Shown here: positions 17,047 to 24,768 of the stretch, piece after piece
How the letters are laid out: each line of letters starts with the position of its first letter
Numbering within the stretch: the stretch's first letter is position 1
Assembly (NCBI GenBank): GCA_023435895.1
Contig: JAEZLH010000017.1
Coordinates: 248,001-312,000, forward strand
DNA from: Bacillota bacterium
Lineage (GTDB): Bacteria; Bacillota; Clostridia; Lachnospirales; Lachnospiraceae
Reading direction: 5' to 3'
DNA length: 64,000 bases
Position numbers and translations under genes: made by a program
The notes under the pieces: generated by a model
Told to the model about the DNA's origin: nothing
Databases searched by the model: none
What the model saw: the letters and a program-made list of their open reading frames with translations, nothing else

Positions 17047-18899
17047 GCGCTATATTTGGCATATTTCATACCAATAGACGATCAGTTGAGGCGTCGGATT
17101 TAGTAAGGATGCAAGAGCGAAACAGGCATTATGGAAGAGATGGAGAGAGCATCTATCAGGAAGAAGAGATTGGTCTGGGGTGTTGCATAAGCAGTATAAA
17201 ATCCGGTTCAAGGAAGGAAAATCCAATTTATTATGATGAAACGTATCAGATTACTTTAATCTGTGATGCTTTGCTATACAACGAAAATGAATTAAAGTCT
17301 GAGCTTGATCTTGATGAAGAAGCAGAAGTAGCCACACAGGGATTGCTTATTAAAGCTTATTTAAAGTGGGGAGAAGATTGTGTCAAACATCTTAATGGTG
17401 ACTTTGCTTTTGCTATATGGGAGCGAAGACAGAGAAGGTTGATGATCTTCAGAGATCATCTAGGTGTTCGTCCAATGTATTACTTTTTTGATGGTTCGAC
17501 CTTTGCATTCTCAACTGACTACAGGGCGCTTTTGGCTCTTTCTTTTGTTCCAAAGAGCCTTAATAAGGTCATGCTCTATGCATTATTAAGTGATACCTAT
17601 CATATTGATCCGGGAATTACTTATTTTGAACAAATAAGTCGGTTGCCGCAAGCGCATAGAATAAGGGTTGATGAAACTGGATTAGAGCTTAAGAAATATT
17701 GGACTCCGGGTCAGGTTCCAAAAGTTATGTTATCGGGTGAAGAGGAGTACGAAAAGGAGCTTTATGCAATCGTGGAGGATTCCATCAATCGAAGGCTGTC
17801 TGGTTGTAAAGATAAGGTTGCATCCGAACTCAGTGGTGGATTGGATTCCACTGTGGTAACCATATTGGCTAATAGGGAACTGAAGAGGGTTGAGAAGGAG
17901 TTGGAGGCATATTCCTGGTCACCATCTCCTGAGATTTTTGCAATAACCCAGAACGATGAAAGGGCGATTATTACAGAATTAGCTGAGAAGGATGGATTTC
18001 TCTGTAGGTTTCGAGAGAGTTATCATTCACCGGAGGAAGCAATTGAGAGCAAACCAGTGCTGACAGACGGACAAAGAAGCGATGAATTAAGTCAGATCAT
18101 GGAAGAGATGTCCTCCCATGGAATCCGAATGGTATTAAGCGGATGGGGAGGGGATGAGGGTATCAGCCACCGGGCAGATTTGTTTGAATTATTATTTCAT
18201 CGGGAGTTCAAACACTTTTTTGAGGAAGCAAGATATCTTACCAATGGATCGTTTCTGCGATATGTTAAGCTTATGGTATCTATTCCGGTTCTTTTACTTA
18301 GGCGTCCATACAGTGTATTCGGTTCACAAAGTAAAGGGATACCCCTAATTATTAATAGACAATTTCAGAAAATGGAAAGAAAGCATTGTAAAAGAGATAT
18401 TCTCAAGCTAAAGGTAAATCCGGTCAAACATCTGGAATCAGGAGTCACGGTAAGCAGGACGGAATTAACTGCATGGATTGGCGCAGACTATCAGATTCAA
18501 TATTTATATCCATTTCTTGATTATAGAGTGATTGATTTTGCTATGTCCATACCCAGACATTTGTATTACAAGAGGGGAATGACCAGGTATATTTATCGAA
18601 AGGCCTTCGATTCTATTCTGCCGACAGAGATTTGCTATAATGTAAGTAAAATTGATATTGCCAGAGAGAAGTACTGGAAGGATTTTGATGATCTGCAAAG
18701 AAAAGCGGAATACGTGATGGGATTAATTGATAAGAAGATGTTTGATGACTATATCGATTGGGAAATCGTCGAGCGGTTAGTTGGAGAAGGATATTTTAAG
18801 GAGCAGTCCAGAGGAAGTATATTTACATTAATTAAGCTTTTGGTTTGTTATGATATACAGCGGCTAGTTCAAGAGGAGAAGGATATGACGAAGGAGTAA
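17043..18899 (+). CDS. Lasso peptide cyclase (asparagine synthetase-like, C protein)
   Basis: Macrolactam-forming enzyme of 618 aa that adenylates the side chain of an Asp or Glu in the core and joins it to the new N-terminus. The N-terminal glutaminase-like half starts MSAIFGIFHT: Ser replaces the Cys2 nucleophile of true asparagine synthetases, as usual in lasso cyclases. The ATP-pyrophosphatase signature SELSGGLDST lies at 261-270. A later GWGGDEG motif and the DYRVIDFAMSIP segment also match the AsnB fold. It overlaps B1 by 4 bp. A strong hairpin follows at 18933, separating it from the oppositely oriented precursor genes. Confidence 0.92.
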   Translation: MSAIFGIFHTNRRSVEASDLVRMQERNRHYGRDGESIYQEEEIGLGCCISSIKSGSRKENPIYYDETYQITLICDALLYNENELKSELDLDEEAEVATQGLLIKAYLKWGEDCVKHLNGDFAFAIWERRQRRLMIFRDHLGVRPMYYFFDGSTFAFSTDYRALLALSFVPKSLNKVMLYALLSDTYHIDPGITYFEQISRLPQAHRIRVDETGLELKKYWTPGQVPKVMLSGEEEYEKELYAIVEDSINRRLSGCKDKVASELSGGLDSTVVTILANRELKRVEKELEAYSWSPSPEIFAITQNDERAIITELAEKDGFLCRFRESYHSPEEAIESKPVLTDGQRSDELSQIMEEMSSHGIRMVLSGWGGDEGISHRADLFELLFHREFKHFFEEARYLTNGSFLRYVKLMVSIPVLLLRRPYSVFGSQSKGIPLIINRQFQKMERKHCKRDILKLKVNPVKHLESGVTVSRTELTAWIGADYQIQYLYPFLDYRVIDFAMSIPRHLYYKRGMTRYIYRKAFDSILPTEICYNVSKIDIAREKYWKDFDDLQRKAEYVMGLIDKKMFDDYIDWEIVERLVGEGYFKEQSRGSIFTLIKLLVCYDIQRLVQEEKDMTKE

Positions 18900-18932
18900 C
18901 GGACGATTTTATGAGGTAAGAACTTATGGGTG

Positions 18933-19001
18933 TGCTGACTAAAATCAGAATAAACATTCCAAATGATACATTTTGAAGTGTTCATCCTGATTTTAGTTAG
19001 C
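18933..19001. terminator. Bidirectional terminator between cyclase and precursor genes
   Basis: GCTGACTAAAATCAG at 18934-18948 pairs with CTGATTTTAGTTAGC at 18987-19001; the centre is itself nearly self-complementary (AAACATTCCAAATG with CATTTTGAAGTGTT). It sits where the plus-strand B1-C transcript meets the minus-strand precursor transcript. Confidence 0.75.
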
Positions 19002-19046
19002 TTATTTAATCTAGTGGTAGGTTATGATACGTAGGGGAATCAACCA

Positions 19047-19178
19047 TTATGATGGCCCTTGGACAGTAAGAATCTCAATCGGCAGAATAACAAGACCGCT
19101 GTTGGTATGCATTTTTGTATCAAAACATTGTAACTGAGGAGATTCCCACTGCAGTTTTTCTTCTCTAATATTTAACAT
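19047..19178 (-). CDS. Lasso peptide precursor A1 (43 aa)
   Basis: Short gene preceded by a strong AAAAGGAGG site 6 nt before ATG. The peptide starts MLNIREEKLQWESPQLQCFD and ends in the predicted core SGLVILPIEILTVQGPS. Three lasso hallmarks are present: a leader motif W11-E-S-P14-Q-L16 matching the YxxPxL consensus bound by B1, Thr25 at the penultimate leader position, and an acidic residue at core position 9 (Glu35) for a nine-residue ring from Ser27. A Gly28/Glu eight-residue ring is an alternative. The C-terminal Ser could be phosphorylated by the cluster kinase. The gene is antiparallel to the enzymes and lies between two groups of them. Confidence 0.88.
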   Translation of the reverse strand: MLNIREEKLQWESPQLQCFDTKMHTNSGLVILPIEILTVQGPS

Positions 19179-19316
19179 AAAAGACCTCCTTTTCGTTTCT
19201 ATCATAAACTGTATTTTGATCATTTGAGCTAAGGGATTCAGCCATCAATCTTAATAACACAGTAATACCCTCTATAACATACACCATATTAAGTTACTTA
19301 ATGATTAATCAAGGTT

Positions 19317-19448
19317 TTAAGACGGTCCTTGAACACCAAGTATTTCAATAGGTAGTATAACAATACCGCTGTTGGTATGCATTTTCGTATCGAAACATTG
19401 TAACTGAGGAGATTCCCACTGCAGTTTTTCTTCCATACTATTTAACAT
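19317..19448 (-). CDS. Lasso peptide precursor A2 (43 aa)
   Basis: Near-identical twin of A1 with the same AAAAAGGAGG site. The leader differs at two positions (N3-S-M instead of N3-I-R), and the predicted core is SGIVILPIEILGVQGPS, differing from A1 at core residues 3 (Ile for Leu) and 12 (Gly for Thr). W11xxP14xL16, Thr25, Glu35 and the C-terminal GPS are unchanged. Many of the differences at DNA level within the core are at third codon positions, indicating selection on the peptide. Being upstream of A1 on the minus strand, it would head a two-precursor transcript, or each unit may have its own promoter because the flank is duplicated too. Confidence 0.88.
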   Translation of the reverse strand: MLNSMEEKLQWESPQLQCFDTKMHTNSGIVILPIEILGVQGPS

Positions 19449-19771
19449 AAAAGACCTCCTTTTTGTTTCTATCATAAGCTGTATTTTGATTATTTGAGCT
19501 AAAGGATTCAGCCATCAATCTTAATAACAAAGTAGTACCCGATTTTTAAGCAGGTTAAGCAAAGAAATTTAGCCTATCAATCCTAATATCACAGTAATAT
19601 CGGTAATGTCATACATTATATTAAGACTATAATTATGATTAAGATGGGCTGTTGGTATATTATATGCGGTCTCTCCAAGAAATGCAACAAATCGACATAG
19701 AAATACCTTTTCTTATGAAGCTACGGGTTTGGAGCAAATAGATTGGTTGCAAAAAATCATTATGAGGGGAT

Positions 19772-21007
19772 ATGAGGAGCAAAAATATAATAATTCAACC
19801 TGGAAATGACTTAGAGAGGAAGCTTTTGCTTCTTTGTGTACATTCCTTATCTACACAAGAAGAAAGTGAGAGTATGCAAGAGCTTCTTCATCAGAATATA
19901 GATTGGTCTTTGTTTTATCAATTAATTGTGAAAAACCGAGTAGAAGCTTTGGTATATAAATACTTGCAAAATAAATTTTGCACAGAGCCCATAGTTTTTA
20001 AGAAACTAGAGGAGGATTATAAGAAAAATCAGTTTCGAGCAATTCTACTGACCATGGAATTGCTTCAAATTATGGAGCGATTTAAGGAGAATCAGATAGC
20101 TGCACTTTCCGTGAAGGGACCTTTATTATCTGCATTGATTTATGGGGATATCTCCTTAAGGACATCCAGAGATCTTGATATCCTGATTTCTCAAACGGAT
20201 ATGATTCAGGCTAATCAGCTATTACTTAACATGGGATTTGAACTGGATGATTCTATCAAGAATCTAACCCCAAGGCAGCAGGAACATATTAAGAAGAACT
20301 TTCACCATTTTGTCTACCATAATCAAAATGGATTAGAGCTTGAGCTGCACTGGAGGCTTTCTAGTGATTATTATGATATACCCTTTGGGAAACTATGGAA
20401 TGAAAAGCAAAAGTATATACTCTTTGGAAGGTATGTTAATACCTTAAATAGGGAAGAGAATCTTGCCTATCTGATTGTCCACGGATCAAAACATGCCTGG
20501 AAGAGGGTAAGGTGGTTATGTGATGTCTATGAAATCCTATCCTTAGAAAGCTTTGATGAGCAGAGCTTTATTCACCGATGTGAAAGTCTTGGAATTTTGC
20601 ATATGGTAAGGCAAACGTTAATCTTATGCAAGGAGCTATTTGGTGGCGATTATGATATTCCGATTAAGCTGTCGATGAAGGAAGAGGGAATCTCTCAGCG
20701 TCTCGCGGTGATAGCACTAAACTTTATTTATAGCCAGGAGGAGGAGCCTGAACTTTACGGCGCTTCCCTATTTAAAGAATACAAACAATATATGTTGCTA
20801 TGGTACCGGGGATATGGCAGAAAGCTACGGTATTTCAGGAGGCATTTCATACCAACTGTGGAAGACTTTCAAAGTATCAAATTGAGAGATCAGTTTTTTA
20901 TCCTATATTCAATATTACGAGTAATAAAAATAATAAATCGATGCGCTGAACTGGGGCTTAAGAAACTCAAATTAGTAAAGGGGAGTAGAGGGGGGCATCA
21001 TGAATAA
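19772..21007 (+). CDS. Nucleotidyltransferase family protein of the lasso cluster
   Basis: Protein of 411 aa resembling the uncharacterised NTP_transf_5 nucleotidyltransferase family. The mark is KGPLLSALIYGDISLRTSRD followed by LDILI near residues 114-139, giving the paired acidic residues expected in the active site, and a long helical C-terminal half. Such proteins recur in Firmicutes lasso clusters beside a kinase (from memory, paeninodin and pseudomycoidin clusters), where they are thought to act on the peptide tail. It overlaps the kinase gene by 8 bp, so the two probably work together. Its exact reaction here is unknown. Confidence 0.8.
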   Translation: MRSKNIIIQPGNDLERKLLLLCVHSLSTQEESESMQELLHQNIDWSLFYQLIVKNRVEALVYKYLQNKFCTEPIVFKKLEEDYKKNQFRAILLTMELLQIMERFKENQIAALSVKGPLLSALIYGDISLRTSRDLDILISQTDMIQANQLLLNMGFELDDSIKNLTPRQQEHIKKNFHHFVYHNQNGLELELHWRLSSDYYDIPFGKLWNEKQKYILFGRYVNTLNREENLAYLIVHGSKHAWKRVRWLCDVYEILSLESFDEQSFIHRCESLGILHMVRQTLILCKELFGGDYDIPIKLSMKEEGISQRLAVIALNFIYSQEEEPELYGASLFKEYKQYMLLWYRGYGRKLRYFRRHFIPTVEDFQSIKLRDQFFILYSILRVIKIINRCAELGLKKLKLVKGSRGGHHE

Positions 21008-21899
21008 CTATCAAGCATTTGGTTTAACAATTGAGTCGGAGTTCATTCTGGAAGAGTTTTTACCAGGTAGTGGTGGTTTGCCCGATCTGACCATCACAGC
21101 AGGAAAAATACCGAAAGAAATAAAGAATCCTGTAATTAATACCGAATCAGTAAAGATTTCAAAAAATAGATTTTGGATGGTGGTAAAAGGAATTGGTGGC
21201 TTCTATGTGGAAAAGGGAAGGAAGATTGTAGTTGAGCCCTATGAAGGCAGTTCCTTTGAAGAAGTGAAGTTATATTTATTTGGCTCTTGCATAGGCGCAG
21301 CCCTCTTTCAGAAAAGAATATTACCGCTGCATGGAAGCTGCATTAATGTAAAAGGGAAAGGAATATTGCTAACCGGTGATTCCGGTGCCGGAAAGTCCAC
21401 CGTCTCCGCTGTGATCTGTAAACAAGGTTATACGATGCTATCGGATGATGTATCAGTTGTAATAACGGAGGAAGGGAAGGAACCCATCGTTTCTCCGAGT
21501 TTTCCTTATCAAAAGTTATGGGGGGATGCAATTGAGCGGGTAGACATCCGGAATGAAAGAAAGGCACTGAACCGGATCTCGGAGAATATCTATAAATATG
21601 CGATTCAAAACGATACCCATTTTGAGGAAGAACCAGTTACTCTTGCAGTAGTTATTGAAATTATTCCATCCTTAAACGAAGGACTGGAGATAACAGAAAT
21701 AACAGGAGGAGAGAAGTTAGATGTGATTTTGAAAAATACATATCGAAAAATAATGGCTGAAGCAATGGATTTGAAAGAGTGGCATTTTAGAGAATGTATA
21801 AAAATCGCAGAGCATGTACAAGTGTTTCGTATTCATAGAGCAAAATATAGACATTTGGAACAGGAAATTGCAAAATTAATCTTGGAGAAGATAGGTTAA
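21000..21899 (+). CDS. HPr-kinase-like lasso peptide kinase
   Basis: Protein of 299 aa with the C-terminal HPr kinase fold. HGSCINVKGKGILLTGDSG leads into the Walker A GDSGAGKS at 126-133, and SDD at 148-150 gives the acidic residues. The classical HPr kinase N-terminal domain is absent, as in tailoring kinases of Firmicutes lasso clusters such as PadeK of paeninodin, which phosphorylates the C-terminal Ser of its peptide. Both precursors here end in Ser, matching that activity. It is coupled to the nucleotidyltransferase by an 8-bp overlap and separated from B2 by 190 bp holding a dispersed repeat. Confidence 0.85.
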   Translation: MNNYQAFGLTIESEFILEEFLPGSGGLPDLTITAGKIPKEIKNPVINTESVKISKNRFWMVVKGIGGFYVEKGRKIVVEPYEGSSFEEVKLYLFGSCIGAALFQKRILPLHGSCINVKGKGILLTGDSGAGKSTVSAVICKQGYTMLSDDVSVVITEEGKEPIVSPSFPYQKLWGDAIERVDIRNERKALNRISENIYKYAIQNDTHFEEEPVTLAVVIEIIPSLNEGLEITEITGGEKLDVILKNTYRKIMAEAMDLKEWHFRECIKIAEHVQVFRIHRAKYRHLEQEIAKLILEKIG

Positions 21900-21907
21900 A
21901 TAAGTAT

Positions 21908-22000
21908 GGTGTCAAAAGGTCTGTTTATACTGTGGTAATGGTATTTTGCGCAAAACCAAAAGATTCATGCTTCGATGATAATGTATAACCTTTTGACATT
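21908..22000. repeat. Dispersed intergenic repeat, copy 2, with terminal inverted repeats
   Basis: About 93 bp bounded by perfect 11-bp inverted ends, TGTCAAAAGGT at 21910-21920 and ACCTTTTGACA at 21988-21998, similar in the interior to 11854-11942. It lies between the kinase and B2 genes. A short match to the left end, GGTGTCAAAAGG, also occurs near 23329. Confidence 0.75.
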
Positions 22001-22091
22001 CTAAACAGTTTTTATATTGCAAAATCTTTATTTGCGCTTTCTTGTCACAAATTAGGATGCGCAAAATGTAGTGTCGGAATGGAGCATAAAA

Positions 22092-22583
22092 ATGAAGCAT
22101 AGAATAAAGCAAGTAATCAAGTTTATAAAGCTTCCCGCGAAGCAAAAATTCCTGTTTGGAGAAACTCTAATTATACTGGGTACTTCAAGATTTATTATAT
22201 GGAAACTGAAATTCAAACAGCTTGCACACTTACTAGGCAAGGTTAATCAGGAAACGAATGAGTATATGGAAGAAATTGATTTGGAGCAGATCAAGCAGAT
22301 TAGTACTACCATTAAAGTACTAAGTCGGTATACCCCTTGGAAGAGTAATTGCCTAGTCCAGGCATACGCAGGAAAGCGGCTACTGGCCCGAAGAAAGCTT
22401 GGGTGTACGCTCTATCTTGGTGTTGCAAAGGATCATGACGGAACCATGATCGCGCATGCCTGGTTAAGGTGTGGCAATTATTATGTGACTGGTGGGAATG
22501 GAAGTCTAAGATATACCATTACAAACAGGTTTGCCTCTCATCATAAAATTCCTAAAAAACCTCAAGTTACTCCATCTGCTTGA
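22092..22583 (+). CDS. Lasso peptide B2 protein (transglutaminase-like leader protease)
   Basis: Cysteine protease of about 163 aa that removes the leader from the precursor once B1 has bound it. The transglutaminase-like core shows Cys87 in WKSNCLVQA and His122 in IAHAWLR; the Asp partner is probably in the following beta segment (GGNGSLRY region lacks a clear D, so the third residue is uncertain). The frame opens at GTG 22071, but GGAG sits 7 nt before ATG 22092, which is preferred. Its 3' end overlaps the convergent C39 peptidase gene by 17 bp. Together with B1 and C it completes the minimal maturation set. Confidence 0.9.
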   Translation: MKHRIKQVIKFIKLPAKQKFLFGETLIILGTSRFIIWKLKFKQLAHLLGKVNQETNEYMEEIDLEQIKQISTTIKVLSRYTPWKSNCLVQAYAGKRLLARRKLGCTLYLGVAKDHDGTMIAHAWLRCGNYYVTGGNGSLRYTITNRFASHHKIPKKPQVTPSA

Positions 22584-23136
22584 TTTTATTCGGATTATAG
22601 CAAAAGGGCAGCTGCTCATGCTTTATGATTAGGGCGGGGTAATAAAAATGGAGGCCAGTAGAATCCAGGGTGTGCCAACATTTTACTAGGGCTTCATACG
22701 TTAGGAAAGTATAATAACCTAAGGTCCATGGATCCATGAAGAATATACGTTTATCGTCATATCCACAGGCGATTACATAATGAGAATCCCGCCAATCATA
22801 ACAATAATCAATGTCATCCTCCTTCCAAGCTTGAAGCATGAGAAGGGGAGTGATTTTATTGTCAATCAGTTCTTTAATCATCTCTATTTTCATTTCAATA
22901 TGAAAAGTAGCTAGAAATCCAAGCATTTCCATAAAGGATATAATATTTCTATAATCAGTCCCGTAAAGAGGTTTTTGTTTTAACATCTCGGAGAGGACAT
23001 CCTGTGTATAGGTTAATCCGTAGCCCTCAAGAATTGACTGAACACTGGCAACCCCGCAGGTATAAGGGGTTTCCTGGTGGCAGAGAGGGACATAGATAAA
23101 CTGTTTAAATTCTTGATTATCCGGGTTTATAAACAT
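22567..23136 (-). CDS. Stand-alone C39-like cysteine peptidase
   Basis: Papain-fold peptidase of 189 aa of the C39_2 type. The catalytic Cys27 lies in PYTCGVASVQSIL, His119 in DSHYVIACGYD and Asp135 in FFMDPWTLGYY. There is no signal peptide, transmembrane domain or ABC module, unlike the bacteriocin exporters that carry C39 domains. It converges on and overlaps the B2 gene. It may trim the lasso peptide or leader, act in self-protection, or be unrelated; the sequence does not decide. The upstream ribosome site is weak (AAGAAG). Confidence 0.82.
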   Translation of the reverse strand: MFINPDNQEFKQFIYVPLCHQETPYTCGVASVQSILEGYGLTYTQDVLSEMLKQKPLYGTDYRNIISFMEMLGFLATFHIEMKIEMIKELIDNKITPLLMLQAWKEDDIDYCYDWRDSHYVIACGYDDKRIFFMDPWTLGYYTFLTYEALVKCWHTLDSTGLHFYYPALIIKHEQLPFCYNPNKIKQME

Positions 23137-23373
23137 GTAGAATCACTTCTTTCGGTTATAGTAGGGTTCTTTCTAGTCATATTATATGTTTCCATGTCGA
23201 ATAAAGTGAGTCTTGAGAAAGTAAATGTATTATTTACCATCCGATGTAATATAAGAAGGTGTATTGGAGAAACAATATGTTTAACCAGATAGAATAGTAA
23301 TTGCTTTAGATGTTAAGTATTGATAGGGTGTCAAAAGGGTTTTTCTACATCCTGAAAAAAGTTTAGAAATTCA

Positions 23374-23399
23374 GGAACATAAGCCAATCAGCATACGTC
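23374..23399 (+). promoter_or_regulatory. Candidate ECF-type autoregulatory promoter
   Basis: GGAAC at 23374-23378 and CGTC at 23396-23399 are separated by 17 bp, the layout of promoters read by ECF sigma factors, 36 bp before the ECF sigma gene. Autoregulation through such a site is common for this family. Confidence 0.6.
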
Positions 23400-23434
23400 T
23401 AATCAGTGAAGGCGCATAAGAGAGGAGGCACAAA

Positions 23435-23992
23435 ATGTATTCCCTTTCGGTACCAAAGGAGAATAAATCAAACCAATGCAAAGATATAGAATATGAAATT
23501 AACAGAATGATGGACAACTATGGGAATGATGTGCTGAGAACGGCTTATATGTTTCTTAAGGACTATCATAAAGCAGAGGATGCCTTTCAAGAAGTGTTTG
23601 TTAAAGTCTTTCATAAATACGAAAGCTTTCGGGAGGAAAGCAGTGAAAAGACCTGGATTATAAAAATAACAATTAACACCTGCAAAGATATATTGCGAAG
23701 TGCCTGGCTAAAAAGAGTGCATCTCACGGATACAATCGCAAATGAGGGCAGTACTGCGGGAATTGAGAACAGAATCGTAAAGTCAGAGGAGAATCGGTTA
23801 CTGTTTAATGAAGTGATTGCATTAAAACCTGCATATAAGGAGGTTGTTATCCTCTTTTATTATCAGGATTATGATACGTCACAAATAAGCAAAATCCTAA
23901 ATATTGCGGAAGGAACTGTGAGAAGTCGTCTTTTTCGTGCCAGGGAGATACTAAGGACAAAGCTGGAGGGGAGGGTAGATTTCAATGGATAA
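23435..23992 (+). CDS. ECF RNA polymerase sigma factor
   Basis: Sigma-70 family factor of 185 aa with only regions 2 and 4. Region 2 is seen as AYMFLKDYHKAEDAFQEVFV and region 4 as YQDYDTSQISKILNIAEGTV, the DNA-contacting helix-turn-helix. It resembles the SigV/SigW-like stress sigma factors of Firmicutes. Its stop codon overlaps the start of the anti-sigma gene by 8 bp. A candidate ECF promoter lies immediately upstream. The inducing signal is unknown; because it adjoins the lasso cluster, envelope stress linked to peptide production is possible but unproven. Confidence 0.92.
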   Translation: MYSLSVPKENKSNQCKDIEYEINRMMDNYGNDVLRTAYMFLKDYHKAEDAFQEVFVKVFHKYESFREESSEKTWIIKITINTCKDILRSAWLKRVHLTDTIANEGSTAGIENRIVKSEENRLLFNEVIALKPAYKEVVILFYYQDYDTSQISKILNIAEGTVRSRLFRAREILRTKLEGRVDFNG

Positions 23993-24725
23993 GTTAACAA
24001 ATTTCAGAAGTATAGCAGACGAAGCAATGAGTGAAATACGTATGAGTGAGGAGCTAAAGAATAAAACATTAGTTCAATGCAAAAAGAAGAGGAACGCTAT
24101 GTTACCAAAGGTTCTTGTACCCGCAGCTTGCTTGTTGCTTACATTTGGATATCTTAATTTTAGCGGTGCATTTACAGGGAGAAATAATACAATAAAGGAT
24201 TCAGCTATAAAGCAGGAAGCTTCAGAATTGGGTACTTTTGTAGATGATACAAAGGATGCATCCGCAACAATCAGCGCAGGAGCTCAAGTTGGAGAAAGCT
24301 CCGTGGTGCAAGGAACAGTGGGACTTTTGGAACTTGCCGGCTCGATTGATGAGGCAAAGGCAGCCTTTGGAAGTAGCTTTCTTACACCGAATTATATACC
24401 CGAGGGATACAAGGTGGATCAAATACAAATCAGTAAAGATGAAGAGAAGCAGATATTTGGTGTATCCCTAACGTATCTCACCACAGGGGGTTGTTTTGTG
24501 ATTACCCAGGAGAAATCAAGATTATCAGAAGACGTCAGTGGTTTTGATCAGATTAAGTTAAAAGAGGCAACCGGTTATATAAAAGAGAGTGAATCCGGGG
24601 ATACTCCTGAAACAAGTGGAACATATGGGGAGTTGCATTGGATGAAGGACGGAATCCATTATGCAATATCCGGCTCTTTAACAAAAGAGGAAATTGTCAA
24701 AATAGCAAATGCATTAAGAAAATAA
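23985..24725 (+). CDS. Membrane anti-sigma factor-like protein with DUF4367 domain
   Basis: Protein of 246 aa, probably the regulator of the preceding sigma factor. A cytoplasmic N-terminus (about 1-38, basic at KCKKKRNAM) precedes one transmembrane helix (VLVPAACLLLTFGYL, about 42-58), then a linker and an outer domain resembling DUF4367, recognised from FLTPNYIPEGYKVDQIQIS near residue 126. No zinc-binding HxxxCxxC is seen, so it is not a ZAS-type anti-sigma. Co-translation with the sigma gene supports the pairing. The name rests on context and topology. Confidence 0.8.
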   Translation: MDKLTNFRSIADEAMSEIRMSEELKNKTLVQCKKKRNAMLPKVLVPAACLLLTFGYLNFSGAFTGRNNTIKDSAIKQEASELGTFVDDTKDASATISAGAQVGESSVVQGTVGLLELAGSIDEAKAAFGSSFLTPNYIPEGYKVDQIQISKDEEKQIFGVSLTYLTTGGCFVITQEKSRLSEDVSGFDQIKLKEATGYIKESESGDTPETSGTYGELHWMKDGIHYAISGSLTKEEIVKIANALRK

Positions 24726-24768
24726 GAAGCGAAGGGCAATACAAATATAAGATATGGAGGAATGAAGA

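Larger units (their letters stand above)
19047..19665. repeat. Duplicated precursor units of about 270 bp plus a partial third
   Basis: Unit 1 (19047-19316) and unit 2 (19317 to about 19585) each contain one precursor and the same upstream flank, marked by GGATTCAGCCATCAATCTTA at about 19230 and 19503. A third flank copy, about 19565-19660, resembles the first (ATCACAGTAATA, ATATTAAG) and ends in GCTGTTGGTAT, a string found inside both precursor genes, but no precursor frame remains. The rest of 19449-19771 has no gene. Confidence 0.75.

Noticed and set aside
23077..23292. 71-aa ORF on plus opposite the start of the C39 gene
   Set aside because: It overlaps the 5' end of the better supported C39 gene, and no ribosome site is seen.
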